A DNA stretch of 19,495 nt from Candidatus Aerophobota bacterium (GCA_003648815.1 QMPZ01000014.1:1-19495); one strand, 5' to 3'. Numbered from the stretch's first letter, positions 5,898-14,589 are shown. The notes: a model not told the origin generated them from the letters alone. Numbers and translations: made by a program.

Positions 5898-7146
5898 AGT
5901 TTACATTATCGATGTCACCAACAGGGACGGAGTTCAGACCTCTCGCCTGGGTCTGGCTAAGCTGGAAAAGACCATCATTAACCTTTACCTGAATGAGATG
6001 GGCATTTTTCAATCGGAATTTGGGTTCCCCTTTACCAACCATGAGATAAATTACCTTAAGGCTAACCTCGAGCTTGCCAGAATGGGGGTCCTTAAGCCCA
6101 TTCGCCTGAGTGGATGGTGTAGAGCAGTAAAGGAAGATGTGATAAAGGCAGCGGAGATAGGGGTCGAACATGTCAACATCTCCATCTCTACTTCTGAGCA
6201 AATGGTGAGAGGAAAGTTTCAGGGAAGGGTGGTAAGGGATCCAGAGGAGAATCCACATAAACCCAGCATTATTGGGATGATGGTGGAAACACTCGAGGAG
6301 GCCAAGAAAAGGGGGATAAAGACGGTAGGAGTAAATGCTGAGGATGCCTCCCGGACGGACGATGAGTTTTTGATAAAGTTTGCTAAAACAGCTAAGGAGC
6401 ATGGAGCCGACCGCATAAGATACTGCGATACCCTCGGCTACGATGATCCTTTCACCATATATAACCGGGTGAGGAGATTAGCTGAAGAGGTGCAGATTCC
6501 CATCGAGCTTCACTGTCATAACGATCTGGGAATGGCTGTGGCCTGTTCGGTGATGGGAGCAAAGGCGGCCATAGATGCAGGAGTAGATGCTTACATCAAC
6601 ACCACCATTAATGGAATGGGTGAAAGGGCGGGGAACGCAGACCTGGTCTCGGTAATCCTGGCCCTGAGAAAATCCAGCGGATTTAAGGACTTAAACCTGT
6701 TAGACGAAAGGGTAAAGCTATCCTGTGCCTGGAAGATTGCCAAGTATGCATCTTATGCCTTTGGTGTTCCCATTCCTGTAAATCAGGTAGGAGTTGGGGA
6801 TAATGCCTTTGCTCATGAGTCGGGAATTCACGCTGACGGTGCCTTAAAGGATAGAAGAAACTATGAACTTTACGATTATGAGGAACTGGGAAGGGGAGAG
6901 CCGGAGATAATAGAGACGGGAAGAAAGATAACCACTGGAGAATATGGGGGGATAAAGGGATTCAGAAACGTATACAATAAGCTGGAAATCGAGTTTAAGG
7001 ACGAGAAGGAAGCTTACCGGATCCTGGAACTGGTACGTTACGCCAACGTGCACACCCAAAAACCCTTAACTGAGGATGAGCTGCGCTTCATCGCTCGGTA
7101 TCCTGAGCAGGCTAAACAAATTCTAACCGTCGTTCCTCCGGTCTAA
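5878..7146 (+). CDS. Homocitrate synthase family enzyme (IPMS/HMGL superfamily)
   Basis: A 422-residue TIM-barrel acyl-CoA condensing enzyme. It shows the catalytic Arg-Asp of NRDGVQ (R16, D17), the metal-binding LHCHNDLGMA (H212, H214), GERAGNADL (249-256) and HESGIHADG (313-321). The whole pattern resembles homocitrate synthases annotated in anaerobic firmicutes, which join 2-oxoglutarate and acetyl-CoA. An isopropylmalate- or citramalate-type specificity cannot be ruled out by eye. No nif, lysine-pathway or coenzyme B genes are in the window to show its purpose. The start ATG sits inside the end of rplI (20-base overlap) with GGAGG upstream, so it is probably translated from the ribosomal operon. 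Its 3' end overlaps convergent murC by 24 bases. Confidence 0.85.
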   Translation: MSKRKNKVYIIDVTNRDGVQTSRLGLAKLEKTIINLYLNEMGIFQSEFGFPFTNHEINYLKANLELARMGVLKPIRLSGWCRAVKEDVIKAAEIGVEHVNISISTSEQMVRGKFQGRVVRDPEENPHKPSIIGMMVETLEEAKKRGIKTVGVNAEDASRTDDEFLIKFAKTAKEHGADRIRYCDTLGYDDPFTIYNRVRRLAEEVQIPIELHCHNDLGMAVACSVMGAKAAIDAGVDAYINTTINGMGERAGNADLVSVILALRKSSGFKDLNLLDERVKLSCAWKIAKYASYAFGVPIPVNQVGVGDNAFAHESGIHADGALKDRRNYELYDYEELGRGEPEIIETGRKITTGEYGGIKGFRNVYNKLEIEFKDEKEAYRILELVRYANVHTQKPLTEDELRFIARYPEQAKQILTVVPPV

Positions 7147-8505
7147 GAACTTCCTTCCCACCTCCCTTATATCCCCTGCTCCGATGGTAAGGACCAAATC
7201 ACCCTCTTTTGTTTTTTCCCCTAAGAAACTTACGATCTGTTCCTTGTGGGGAAAATAATAAGCTTCTTTTCCTTGCGTAAATATTCTTTCAAACAGCCAC
7301 CTTCCATCTATGCCGGGAAGGGGATCTTCTCCTGCTCCGTAAATATCCGTCAAGATTAGAAGGTCTGCTTCCTCAAAGGCATTGGCAAATTTTTCGGCGA
7401 GAAGCTTGGTGCGACTGTAACGATGAGGTTGAAAGACGGCGATCACTCGTCTTCCCAATCCCCTGGCTGTCCTCAAGACAGCCTTTACCTCAGTAGGGTG
7501 ATGGGCATAATCATCGATGACCAGAATGTGAGAGGAGGTCTCGCCCAATCGCTCAAATCTCCTTCTCACTCCTTGAAAAGAGGATAGGGCAAGCTTGACC
7601 TTTTCCCAATCCACCTTTAGAACCATCCCCACCGCAATAGCCGCCAGGGAGTTGTACACATTATGTCGGCCGGGAAGGGAAAGCTTTACCTGGTCGAAGA
7701 ACCTTCCCCCGCAATTTACCTCATAAGAAGAGCTGAAGCCCTTGAGTTTGATCTTGTGTGCTGAAAGATCCGCTCTCGATTCAATTCCGTAGGTAAGGAG
7801 CCCCTGTGAGGGATCAAGAGATAGCTTCTTTAAAACCCTTCTCAGGTTCGCATCATCCTTGTTTACTATTAAAATGCCTCCTCTTTTAAGCCTTTTTGTA
7901 AACTGAACAAAGGCCTCAAAAAGTTTTTCCTCCGATCTATAATGCTCAAGGTGATCATCCTCGAGGTTGGTCAAGACGGCTACCTTGGGAGAAAGAAGCA
8001 AAAAAGAACCATCTGACTCATCGCTTTCCACCACTGCATATCCACTTTTCCCCAAACGGCTGTTTCCTCCGATTTCATTGATCTCACCCCCGACGAACAC
8101 AGTAGGATCTTCACCTCCCTGCTTGAGGACCGCCCAGATGAGGGATGAGGTAGTGGTCTTGCCATGTGTGCCAGCCACAACAATACCGTCCTTATCCCGG
8201 GTAAGGTAGGCCAAAAGTTCACCCCGGGAGACGATGCGAATATCTCTTTTCCGTGCTTCCCTAAGCTCAGGGTTATCCGAAGAAATAGCCGAGGAGACCA
8301 CCACCAGATCAGCCCTGTCCAGATTAGAGGGAACGTGCCCTTCCCGTATACATGCCCCTTCATCTTCCAGCCGTTGAGTGAGCCTGTTTTTCCGGATGTC
8401 GGAACCACTGATCTTATATCCCATCTTTAACAAAACTCTGGCCAAAGCACTCATCCCTATTCCCCCAATCCCGATGAAATGAATTGAGCGAACTCCTCTC
8501 AGCAT
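7123..8505 (-). CDS. murC: UDP-N-acetylmuramate--L-alanine ligase
   Basis: MurC adds L-alanine to UDP-MurNAc using ATP, the first step of the peptidoglycan stem peptide, in the cytoplasm. Length (460) is typical. The N-terminal Rossmann segment HFIGIGGIGMSALA (9-22) binds the UDP sugar. The ATP loop GTHGKTT is at 112-118. The middle domain has VVESDESDGSFLLL and NLEDDHLEHY, and the C-terminal domain has DDYAHHPTEVKAVL. AAAGGAG precedes the ATG. The start overlaps the end of murG by 7 bases (ATATGCTGA), so the two are coupled. It is the last gene of the trpS-secDF-murGC run and overlaps the convergent homocitrate-synthase gene. Confidence 0.96.
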   Translation of the reverse strand: MLRGVRSIHFIGIGGIGMSALARVLLKMGYKISGSDIRKNRLTQRLEDEGACIREGHVPSNLDRADLVVVSSAISSDNPELREARKRDIRIVSRGELLAYLTRDKDGIVVAGTHGKTTTSSLIWAVLKQGGEDPTVFVGGEINEIGGNSRLGKSGYAVVESDESDGSFLLLSPKVAVLTNLEDDHLEHYRSEEKLFEAFVQFTKRLKRGGILIVNKDDANLRRVLKKLSLDPSQGLLTYGIESRADLSAHKIKLKGFSSSYEVNCGGRFFDQVKLSLPGRHNVYNSLAAIAVGMVLKVDWEKVKLALSSFQGVRRRFERLGETSSHILVIDDYAHHPTEVKAVLRTARGLGRRVIAVFQPHRYSRTKLLAEKFANAFEEADLLILTDIYGAGEDPLPGIDGRWLFERIFTQGKEAYYFPHKEQIVSFLGEKTKEGDLVLTIGAGDIREVGRKFLDRRNDG

Positions 8506-9620
8506 ATCTTTCTCCTTTTAGCCAACTCGCATACCAACTTCGCCATCTTGCTGGTAGCCTCTGGTCTCGCCAGTTCTTTGCTCCTTTTTCCCATCTCCTC
8601 AAGCAGCTTTTTATCTTTCATAAGTTTGAGAATCATCTCCTTGAGAGTCTCGCCGGAAAGGTCCTTCTCCGAGATGGTGCAGGCGGCTTTTCTTTCCTCT
8701 AAGACCTTTGCATTTTCCCATTGATGTCTTAAGGTAGCATAAGGATAGGGAATCAATATGCTGGGTAAACCTCGAGCTGTGATCTCGGCCAAGGTGGTCG
8801 CTCCACTTCGAGAGATGACCAAATCAGAGGCAGCGTAAGCGTACTCCATGTGATTTAAGTAAGGGAAAATCGCCACCCTCATCCTGGAAGAATTAAGGTA
8901 ACCTTTCACCATCTCTAAGTCTTTTTCCCCCGTGATGAAGATTACCTGAACCTCGCTTTCTACCCCTTCTCTTTCCAAAAGACCTATAGCTTTCATGCCG
9001 GCTAAGTTCAAACTATGAGCTCCTTGACTCCCTCCTAAGAAAAGAAGGGTGAATCTATCGTTATCTAAGCCGAGTTTTCTTCTTCCCATCTCCCTGCTCA
9101 TCTTGAGAATCTCGGGACGGATGGGATTGCCAACAAGACAGGCCTTTTTTCTCATTCTGGGAGGAATATATCTTTTGGTCTGAGGAAAACTGATGGCTAT
9201 CTTAGATGCCCATCTGAGAAGCAGACGGTTGGTAAGCGAGGGACGTACATTTTGTTCACATATGAGGCTGGGAATTCCCAGGAAAAAGGCGACAGATACC
9301 ACCGGGTAGGAGTGAAAGCTTCCCATTCCTACTACTACATGTGGCTTAAAGTGTAACAAGATCAAAAAGGACTGAAAAAAGGAAAGGATCAGACCACAGA
9401 TAAATCCTATCCAATCTCCCCGGATGTTTCTTGGACATCTTCGAACGCTGATCTTCTTAAACTCAAATCCCGAGGCGGGAACAACCTCTACTTCCACTCC
9501 CCTTTTCCCACCTATCCAGAGAATCTTTTCAGCTAAATTATGCTCTTTTAAATAAAAAGCTAAGGCCAGGGCCGGATAAAGATGTCCACCCGTCCCTCCA
9601 GCGGCTATCAAGGCCCTCAT
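8499..9620 (-). CDS. murG: UDP-GlcNAc:undecaprenyl-PP-MurNAc-pentapeptide GlcNAc transferase
   Basis: MurG makes lipid II from lipid I on the inner face of the membrane. Length 373 is usual. The first glycine-rich loop is AAGGTGGHLYPALALA (6-21). The second domain has FLGGSQGAHSLN and the donor-binding SRSGATTLAEITARGLPSIL followed by IPYPYATLRHQWENA. A hydrophobic patch near 75-90 (FICGLILSFFQSFLILL) fits membrane association. Around CEQN the usual His-Glu-Gln-Asn reads Cys-Glu-Gln-Asn. The region before the ATG is purine-rich (GGGGGAAAGAAAGG) without an ideal spacing. It is coupled to murC by overlap and follows secF after 65 bases; the rest of the division and cell wall cluster is not adjacent. 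Confidence 0.95.
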   Translation of the reverse strand: MRALIAAGGTGGHLYPALALAFYLKEHNLAEKILWIGGKRGVEVEVVPASGFEFKKISVRRCPRNIRGDWIGFICGLILSFFQSFLILLHFKPHVVVGMGSFHSYPVVSVAFFLGIPSLICEQNVRPSLTNRLLLRWASKIAISFPQTKRYIPPRMRKKACLVGNPIRPEILKMSREMGRRKLGLDNDRFTLLFLGGSQGAHSLNLAGMKAIGLLEREGVESEVQVIFITGEKDLEMVKGYLNSSRMRVAIFPYLNHMEYAYAASDLVISRSGATTLAEITARGLPSILIPYPYATLRHQWENAKVLEERKAACTISEKDLSGETLKEMILKLMKDKKLLEEMGKRSKELARPEATSKMAKLVCELAKRRKIC

Positions 9621-9685
9621 CTTTATTGCCTTTCTTTCCCCCTTCAGCTTCCTCTACCTTCTTCTTTTCATCTGTCCCTTATCCC

Positions 9686-10603
9686 TTAACTTCCCTCACC
9701 CCCTTTTCTTTCCCAGCTGTAGACTATAGGAGCGGCCACAAAACTGGAGGAATAAGTACCCACGATCACCCCCACCAAAAGGGCAAAGGAAAATCCATGG
9801 ATAACCGGGCCTCCTTTTAAAAACAGGGCTAAGACCACTACAAAAGTGGTAAGCGAGGTAATAACCGTCCTTGACAGGGACTGATTGATTCCTAAATTTA
9901 TAATCTTTCTGAAGGAAAATCTTCTCTTTCGGTAGCTCCTTAGGTTTTCCCTTATCCGATCGTATATTACGATGGTGTCGTTCAACGAATATCCAATTAT
10001 GGTGAGCAGAGCCGCTATCACCGGAAGGGTAAGCTCAAAGTTTCCTAAGGACAGAGCCCCTAAGGTGATGAGCACATCGTGAATTAAAGCCACCACCGCT
10101 CCCACGGCGAACCTCAGCTCAAAGCGCCAGGTAATGTAAACGAGCATGCCAACCAAGGAAAGAATCACGGCCAATAAGGCATTTTTCTGAAGCTCCCTGC
10201 TCACCTTTGGTCCGATCATATCAATGCTTTGAAGGCTAAAAGCATTCTCTTTCTCCTTAAACTCCTCCCTTAAGGCTTCCTGAATCTTTTGCGCTAACCT
10301 CTCCTTCGCACTTTCCTTTGTCCCACACCTTATGAGGACCAGATTCTCATCTCTTGGTCCATATTGCTGTATGATCGCTCCACCCAGACCTATGCTCTTC
10401 AGTCCCTCCCTTATTCGAGTAATGGAAGGAGGTTGGGTGAACTTAAGATGAATCTCAATTCCTCCCGTAAAATCCAAGCCCAGCCTGGGTCCTCCTTTTA
10501 AGATAAGAGAGACGATGCCACTGGTTATGAGGATTCCCGAGATAATAAAGGCTATCCTTCGCAGTCCAATGAAATCTATGTTGGTCTTCTTGAATAGGTA
10601 CAT
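9686..10603 (-). CDS. secF: Protein translocase subunit SecF
   Basis: SecF (305 residues) partners SecD in the membrane and uses the proton or sodium gradient to help pull secreted proteins through SecYEG. There is one N-terminal membrane helix (about 15-36), then the family box LGLDFTGGIEIHLKF, a periplasmic domain, and five C-terminal helices. These include LSLVGMLVYITWRF, VGAVVALIHDVLITLGAL and the conserved IIGYSLNDTIVIYDRIRENL. AGAGGAAAACAG lies before the ATG. It follows secD after 15 bases. Confidence 0.95.
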   Translation of the reverse strand: MYLFKKTNIDFIGLRRIAFIISGILITSGIVSLILKGGPRLGLDFTGGIEIHLKFTQPPSITRIREGLKSIGLGGAIIQQYGPRDENLVLIRCGTKESAKERLAQKIQEALREEFKEKENAFSLQSIDMIGPKVSRELQKNALLAVILSLVGMLVYITWRFELRFAVGAVVALIHDVLITLGALSLGNFELTLPVIAALLTIIGYSLNDTIVIYDRIRENLRSYRKRRFSFRKIINLGINQSLSRTVITSLTTFVVVLALFLKGGPVIHGFSFALLVGVIVGTYSSSFVAAPIVYSWERKGGEGS

Positions 10604-10618
10604 CTGTTTTCCTCTCCG

Positions 10619-11911
10619 TTAAATACTCAACTTCTTCACCGGTCTTCCTGACAAGATCAGGTTAAATATTGTCTTGGTCACCACAATCGCCGTAAATAAA
10701 CTGGCCAGGATACCTATGGATAAGGTGGTGGCAAACCCCTTCACCGGACCGGTGCCGAACTGAAAGAGGATAAGGGCGGTGATAAGGGTGGTAATGTTTG
10801 CATCCAAAATGGTACGAAGGGCATTTTTGTAACCAACGTCCACGGATGAACGAGGAGCCCTTCCCCCTGCCAGTTCCTCTTTTATTCGCTCAAAGATGAT
10901 CACGTTGGCATCGACACTCATCCCTATGGTCAGGATGATTCCGGCAATTCCAGGAAGAGTTAAGGTGGCCTTCAGACCGGCCATAGCTCCCAACAAAAAG
11001 AGCAGGTTCAAAAGAAGGGCGAGATCAGCTATCAAACCAGCCTTCTTATAATAGATTCCCATAAAGAGAACGACGACGATGAGTCCACCAATACCTGCCC
11101 ACAGACCCTTCTGTATGGAGTCCTTTCCTAAGGAAGGACCTATATAGGTGTTCTGTATGATGTTGAAGGGAACAGGCAGGGCACCACTCTTGAGAACAAT
11201 TCGCAGCTCATTGGCCTCATCCATGGTAAAGTTTCCCTCGATGACCGCCTTTCCATTGGGAATGCGAGTTTTTATCACCGGAGCAGATTTGACCACATCA
11301 TCGAGGATGATAGCTAATCTTTCTCCTATATGTCTTCCGGTAATCTGGGCGAACTTCTCCGCTCCCTCGCTGTCCAGTTCCATAGACACATAAGGTTGGC
11401 CCCACTGCCCTATTTCCACTCGGGCATCTTTAAGGTTTCTTCCCGTCAAAAGAGCCTCTTTTTTTAACAGATACGGTTTTCCCTCGGAGTCATAAAGGAT
11501 TTCATCTCCGGGAGGAATCTTTCCTTCAAGTGCCTCATCTATATCTCCCTTTTCGTCCACCAATTTGAACTCCAGAAGAGCTGTTTTTCCAATGATGTCT
11601 ACAGCTCTTTGTGGTTTCTCTATTCCCGGAAGGTCCACCACAATCCTCCTCTCACCCTGGCGAGCAATGGTTGGCTCCCTGACCCCAAACTGATCTATGC
11701 GGTTGCGAATAACCTCTAAGGCCATATCCACTGCATCTCTGGCGCTTTCCCCTGGGGGAAGTTTGCTCGTATCCGCCTCCAATACCAGGTGCATGCCGCC
11801 CTTCAAGTCCAATCCCAGGTTAATCTTCTTCCCAGGGGGATAAATAGCCCAGATAGCCAGCCCCACAAGAGCCATTATGAACAAGACAAGCCACTTGCTG
11901 TATCGTTCCAT
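10619..11911 (-). CDS. secD: Protein translocase subunit SecD
   Basis: SecD (430 residues, a short form; E. coli has 615) works with SecF in late protein translocation. An N-terminal helix (about 7-24) is followed by NLGLDLKGGMHLVLE (31-45). The periplasmic P1 region includes LEVIRNRIDQFGVREPTI and IVVDLPGI. Five C-terminal helices contain the signature TIGMSVDANVIIFERIKEEL. AAGGGAGA precedes the ATG. It lies 39 bases after trpS and 15 bases before secF. The usual yajC is absent from this position. Confidence 0.95.
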   Translation of the reverse strand: MERYSKWLVLFIMALVGLAIWAIYPPGKKINLGLDLKGGMHLVLEADTSKLPPGESARDAVDMALEVIRNRIDQFGVREPTIARQGERRIVVDLPGIEKPQRAVDIIGKTALLEFKLVDEKGDIDEALEGKIPPGDEILYDSEGKPYLLKKEALLTGRNLKDARVEIGQWGQPYVSMELDSEGAEKFAQITGRHIGERLAIILDDVVKSAPVIKTRIPNGKAVIEGNFTMDEANELRIVLKSGALPVPFNIIQNTYIGPSLGKDSIQKGLWAGIGGLIVVVLFMGIYYKKAGLIADLALLLNLLFLLGAMAGLKATLTLPGIAGIILTIGMSVDANVIIFERIKEELAGGRAPRSSVDVGYKNALRTILDANITTLITALILFQFGTGPVKGFATTLSIGILASLFTAIVVTKTIFNLILSGRPVKKLSI

Positions 11912-11950
11912 CTTGTAATCTCCCTTTTCAATAAATACCTCAGTACTTGA

Positions 11951-12937
11951 TCAAGAAAACGACATTTGCATCGCATCTTTTACCTCTCTCAAGGTAGCGC
12001 TCGCTACCTGACGAGCCTTCTCTCTACCCTCCTGCAGGATTTTCTCCAGCTCGCCGGCATCCCTCTCCAGCTCCCTTCTCTTTTTCCTAAAAGGAGAGAG
12101 GACCTCGATGAGAACGGAGGACAGTTTCTTTTTACAAGGGACACAACCCAACTTTCCGCTTTTGCATTCCTCAAAGATCTTCTCAACATCCTCCCCCAAG
12201 GGCTTGCCAAAGACCTCATGATAAGTGTATACATTGCATTTTTCCGGATGGCCAGGGTCTCCTGCATAGACTTTCTCAGGATCGGTGAACATCCTGCGGA
12301 CCTTTTTCTCAATCAGTTTCGGCTCATCAGATAGGGCAATATAGTTATCGTAGGACTTACTCATCTTCCTTCCATCCAAGCCCAGGATCTTGGTGGCCTT
12401 TGACAGAAGAGGTTGAGGTTCAGGAAAAACCTTTCCGTAAAGGAAGTTAAAACGCCTGGCTATTTCCCGACAAATCTCCAGATGAGCCAGCTGGTCCTCT
12501 CCTACGGGGACCCTGTCCGCCTTGTAAATAAGAATGTCGGAGGTCATCAGCACAGGATAGCCCAATAGCCCGTAGTTGTTCTCCTCTCCCGAGGCGAGTT
12601 TTTCCTTGTAGGTGGGACAACGCTCCAGCCAGCCGAGGGGAGTGATCATGGAGAGGATGAGATGAAGTTCGGCGTGTTCAGGTATATGTGATTGGACAAA
12701 GATACAGGATTTTTCAGGATCTAACCCGGCGCAAAGCCAATCGATCAAAACATCTCTTATGTTCTGCTTTATCTGCTTCGTATCCGTCCTGTCGGTGAGA
12801 GCATGCCAGTCGGCGATCATAAAGAAACATTCGTACTTTTCCTGCAAACTCACCCAATTGGAGAGAGCCCCGGCATAGTTTCCCAAATGAAGTCTACCCG
12901 TCGGCCTCATTCCGCTGAGAATGCGACTTCTCCTCAT
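11951..12937 (-). CDS. trpS: Tryptophanyl-tRNA synthetase with a four-Cys (Fe-S type) motif
   Basis: Class I synthetase that charges tRNA-Trp. The HIGH-equivalent is RLHLGN and the KMSKS loop is intact (KMSKSYDNYI). I choose the ATG at 12937 (328 residues, MRRSRILSGMRPTG). It has GAGG eight bases upstream and matches the family's usual N terminus. The open frame continues to a GTG at 12985, but that codon falls at the predicted transcription start and has no ribosome binding site. C234, C258, C265 and C268 form C-x23-C-x6-C-x2-C, nearly the motif that binds a [4Fe-4S] cluster in Thermotoga maritima TrpRS and helps recognise the anticodon. It heads the trpS-secD-secF-murG-murC run. Confidence 0.95.
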   Translation of the reverse strand: MRRSRILSGMRPTGRLHLGNYAGALSNWVSLQEKYECFFMIADWHALTDRTDTKQIKQNIRDVLIDWLCAGLDPEKSCIFVQSHIPEHAELHLILSMITPLGWLERCPTYKEKLASGEENNYGLLGYPVLMTSDILIYKADRVPVGEDQLAHLEICREIARRFNFLYGKVFPEPQPLLSKATKILGLDGRKMSKSYDNYIALSDEPKLIEKKVRRMFTDPEKVYAGDPGHPEKCNVYTYHEVFGKPLGEDVEKIFEECKSGKLGCVPCKKKLSSVLIEVLSPFRKKRRELERDAGELEKILQEGREKARQVASATLREVKDAMQMSFS

Positions 12938-12990
12938 AAAGACATCCTCATCCTTGACACTGTTTCTTTCTCCCTTAAAGTTCACGTCTT

Positions 12991-13019
12991 ACTATAATAG
13001 GTTTTCATTCAGTTGTCAA
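12991..13019 (-). promoter_or_regulatory. Promoter of the trpS-secDF-murGC run
   Basis: On the minus strand there is TTGACA (13019-13014), a 17-base spacer and TATAGT (12996-12991). The predicted start is at about 12984, giving a leader of about 47 bases to the trpS ATG at 12937. This placement argues against the upstream GTG at 12985. Confidence 0.75.
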
Positions 13020-13033
13020 TCTTGTTCCTCGGG

Positions 13034-13071
13034 AAAAACAACCTTCCTTATCCTCTCTTTGTCCTGGTTGT
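13034..13071 (-). terminator. Possible intrinsic terminator of the catabolic operon
   Basis: Reading the minus strand, ACAACC (13071-13066) pairs with GGTTGT (13043-13038) across a 22-base loop, followed at once by a run of T (13037-13034). The stem is short and the loop long, so it is a weak candidate. Its place, after the sulfatase-like gene and just before the trpS promoter, is where a terminator would be expected. The rest of the interval 13020-13166 shows nothing else I can name. Confidence 0.35.
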
Positions 13072-13166
13072 AGGTGTGGGGGAAACCCCTTCCCTTCCTC
13101 GTAAGCCTGCATGGTCAAGCTTTTTATCTTTATATCCTTCATCTTTTTTTCTCTTGTCAGGTCGAA

Positions 13167-14552
13167 TCAGCTTGTAAGAAGCGGGGTGCAGCCTGGCTTA
13201 CCTTTCAGCTTCCTCAAAAACTCCGGAACCTGACCACCGGCATCGGCAATGGCCAGTTCCTTCATCCTCTGGCAAATATCGGGGTTTTCTCTGGCGATGT
13301 TATTCTCTAACTTGGGATCGACCTCAAGGTCATAGAGGATAGCACTTTCTCCCCAAAGATAGGCATTGTACCAATAACGTCTGTCGCGAACCATCACAAA
13401 AGGTCCCCATCCACAGGTGATGTGGTCGTGGATTTCCTCCTTCTCTTTCAGGACTAATGGCCAGATGTCCTTTCCGTCCATAGGGTTTTCCGGCTCTATA
13501 CCTAACCTGGCGAGGATGGTCGCCGGCAGGTCAAAGTTGTAGACGAAACTATTGCACGTTGTGCCCGCTCCCTCCCCCTTTGGGTGACGGATCATCAAGA
13601 CCAGATCACATATCTCCCGGGTCATAGGATGGCCCTGTTTTCCGACTATGTTGTGCTCGCCGATGCAGTGTCCATGGTCGGAGATCACGGCGATGAGGGT
13701 ATCATCCATCAGGCCGAGATTTCTCATCTTCTCCAGGAAATATCCCAGCCAGCGATCCACCAAGGTCACCTCTCCCGCATAGTTTGCCCTGAGTCGCTTG
13801 AGGACCCGCTCACTGATCTGATCAGCCTTACCGTAGAGGGAGGCCATAAAGTCGATGACATCATCCTCCTCATCGTACAGCCTTCTATAGGAGGCAGGAG
13901 GGTCCCAGGGCTCATGAGGATCGAAGGAGTCCAGGACGAGGAAGAACTTTTCCGCGTCCTGGTTCCTCTCAAGCCACCTTGCTCCTTCCCTGAAGACACG
14001 AGCGGGAAAGTAGTCCTCCTCACATCGCCTTTCAGCTACATTTCTCAGGTACCTGCGATGAAAGGCGATGAAGTTTTCCGTCCTCAGGTTCTCCGGGATA
14101 TGCCTTAAGATTTCCTCCTCAGATGGAGAAGGCCCTGAGCGATAAGGATCGCTCTCCTGACCCCTTATCCAGACCCACTCATCAAAGCCGCGATGAAAGT
14201 TCATCGAGGGCTTGAACTGATGATATGTATCGGTTATGAAGGCGGTGCGATAGCCATGACGTTGCAGGATCTCCGCGATGGTGTCGCGCTCCTCGGACAC
14301 CGGCCCCCAGCCAGGTGCGCCGACGAAAAGATTTCCCTTGTATGCTCTATGTCCTCTGAAGGGAAAGATGCGGCAGCCCGTCTGCAGGACTCTTCTGACC
14401 TGCAAAGTGGGAAGAGAACCTGGATAAGCGCAGGTAAAGAGGACCGACTCCCTGGCCAAAGCATCCAGATTGGGTGTCTTGATCCAGTCGTTCCCGTAAC
14501 AGCCAACATGATCCTGCCTTAAAGTATCGATGATTATAAGCACTGCGTTCAT
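13167..14552 (-). CDS. Sulfatase-fold hydrolase with Thr at the nucleophile position
   Basis: A 461-residue alkaline-phosphatase-superfamily protein of the sulfatase branch. The metal site is clear: D9 and D14 in IIIDTLRQDHVGCYG, D292-H293 in SDHGHCIGEH, with K305 and H213 in the usual places. The region that holds Cys/Ser-x-Pro-x-Arg in sulfatases reads T49-L-Q-V-R53-R-V-L-Q-T-G59. The formylglycine residue is therefore replaced by Thr and the Pro by Gln. Thr is a nucleophile in relatives that cleave phosphoesters, so a phosphodiesterase or phosphatase role, or loss of hydrolysis, are options. No signal peptide is seen; it is cytoplasmic. AGGAGGAAGAG precedes the ATG. It lies 195 bases after the DHDPS-like gene and probably ends that operon. 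Confidence 0.85.
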   Translation of the reverse strand: MNAVLIIIDTLRQDHVGCYGNDWIKTPNLDALARESVLFTCAYPGSLPTLQVRRVLQTGCRIFPFRGHRAYKGNLFVGAPGWGPVSEERDTIAEILQRHGYRTAFITDTYHQFKPSMNFHRGFDEWVWIRGQESDPYRSGPSPSEEEILRHIPENLRTENFIAFHRRYLRNVAERRCEEDYFPARVFREGARWLERNQDAEKFFLVLDSFDPHEPWDPPASYRRLYDEEDDVIDFMASLYGKADQISERVLKRLRANYAGEVTLVDRWLGYFLEKMRNLGLMDDTLIAVISDHGHCIGEHNIVGKQGHPMTREICDLVLMIRHPKGEGAGTTCNSFVYNFDLPATILARLGIEPENPMDGKDIWPLVLKEKEEIHDHITCGWGPFVMVRDRRYWYNAYLWGESAILYDLEVDPKLENNIARENPDICQRMKELAIADAGGQVPEFLRKLKGKPGCTPLLTS

Positions 14553-14589
14553 TCTCTTCCTCCTGAGCTTTATTCTATTTTTAGGAAAG

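Noticed and set aside
5827..6402. Minus-strand open frame of 191 codons across rplI and homocitrate synthase
   Set aside because: It is a mirror of two well-supported genes on the plus strand, without a start site of its own.
12937..12985. 16-residue N-terminal extension of TrpRS from a GTG
   Set aside because: The GTG coincides with the predicted transcription start, lacks a ribosome binding site, and relatives begin at MRRSRILSG.
13078..13089. GGGG-GAAA-CCCC hairpin downstream of the sulfatase-like gene
   Set aside because: It is only four base pairs with no T run on either side; too short to call.
13074..13310. Plus-strand open frame near the end of the sulfatase-like gene
   Set aside because: Most of it is antisense to the sulfatase-like gene, it has no family resemblance, and no promoter or start site supports it.
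13584..14108. Plus-strand open frame of 174 codons inside the sulfatase-like gene
   Set aside because: It lies fully antisense to a gene with intact family motifs; its composition has no recognisable domain.
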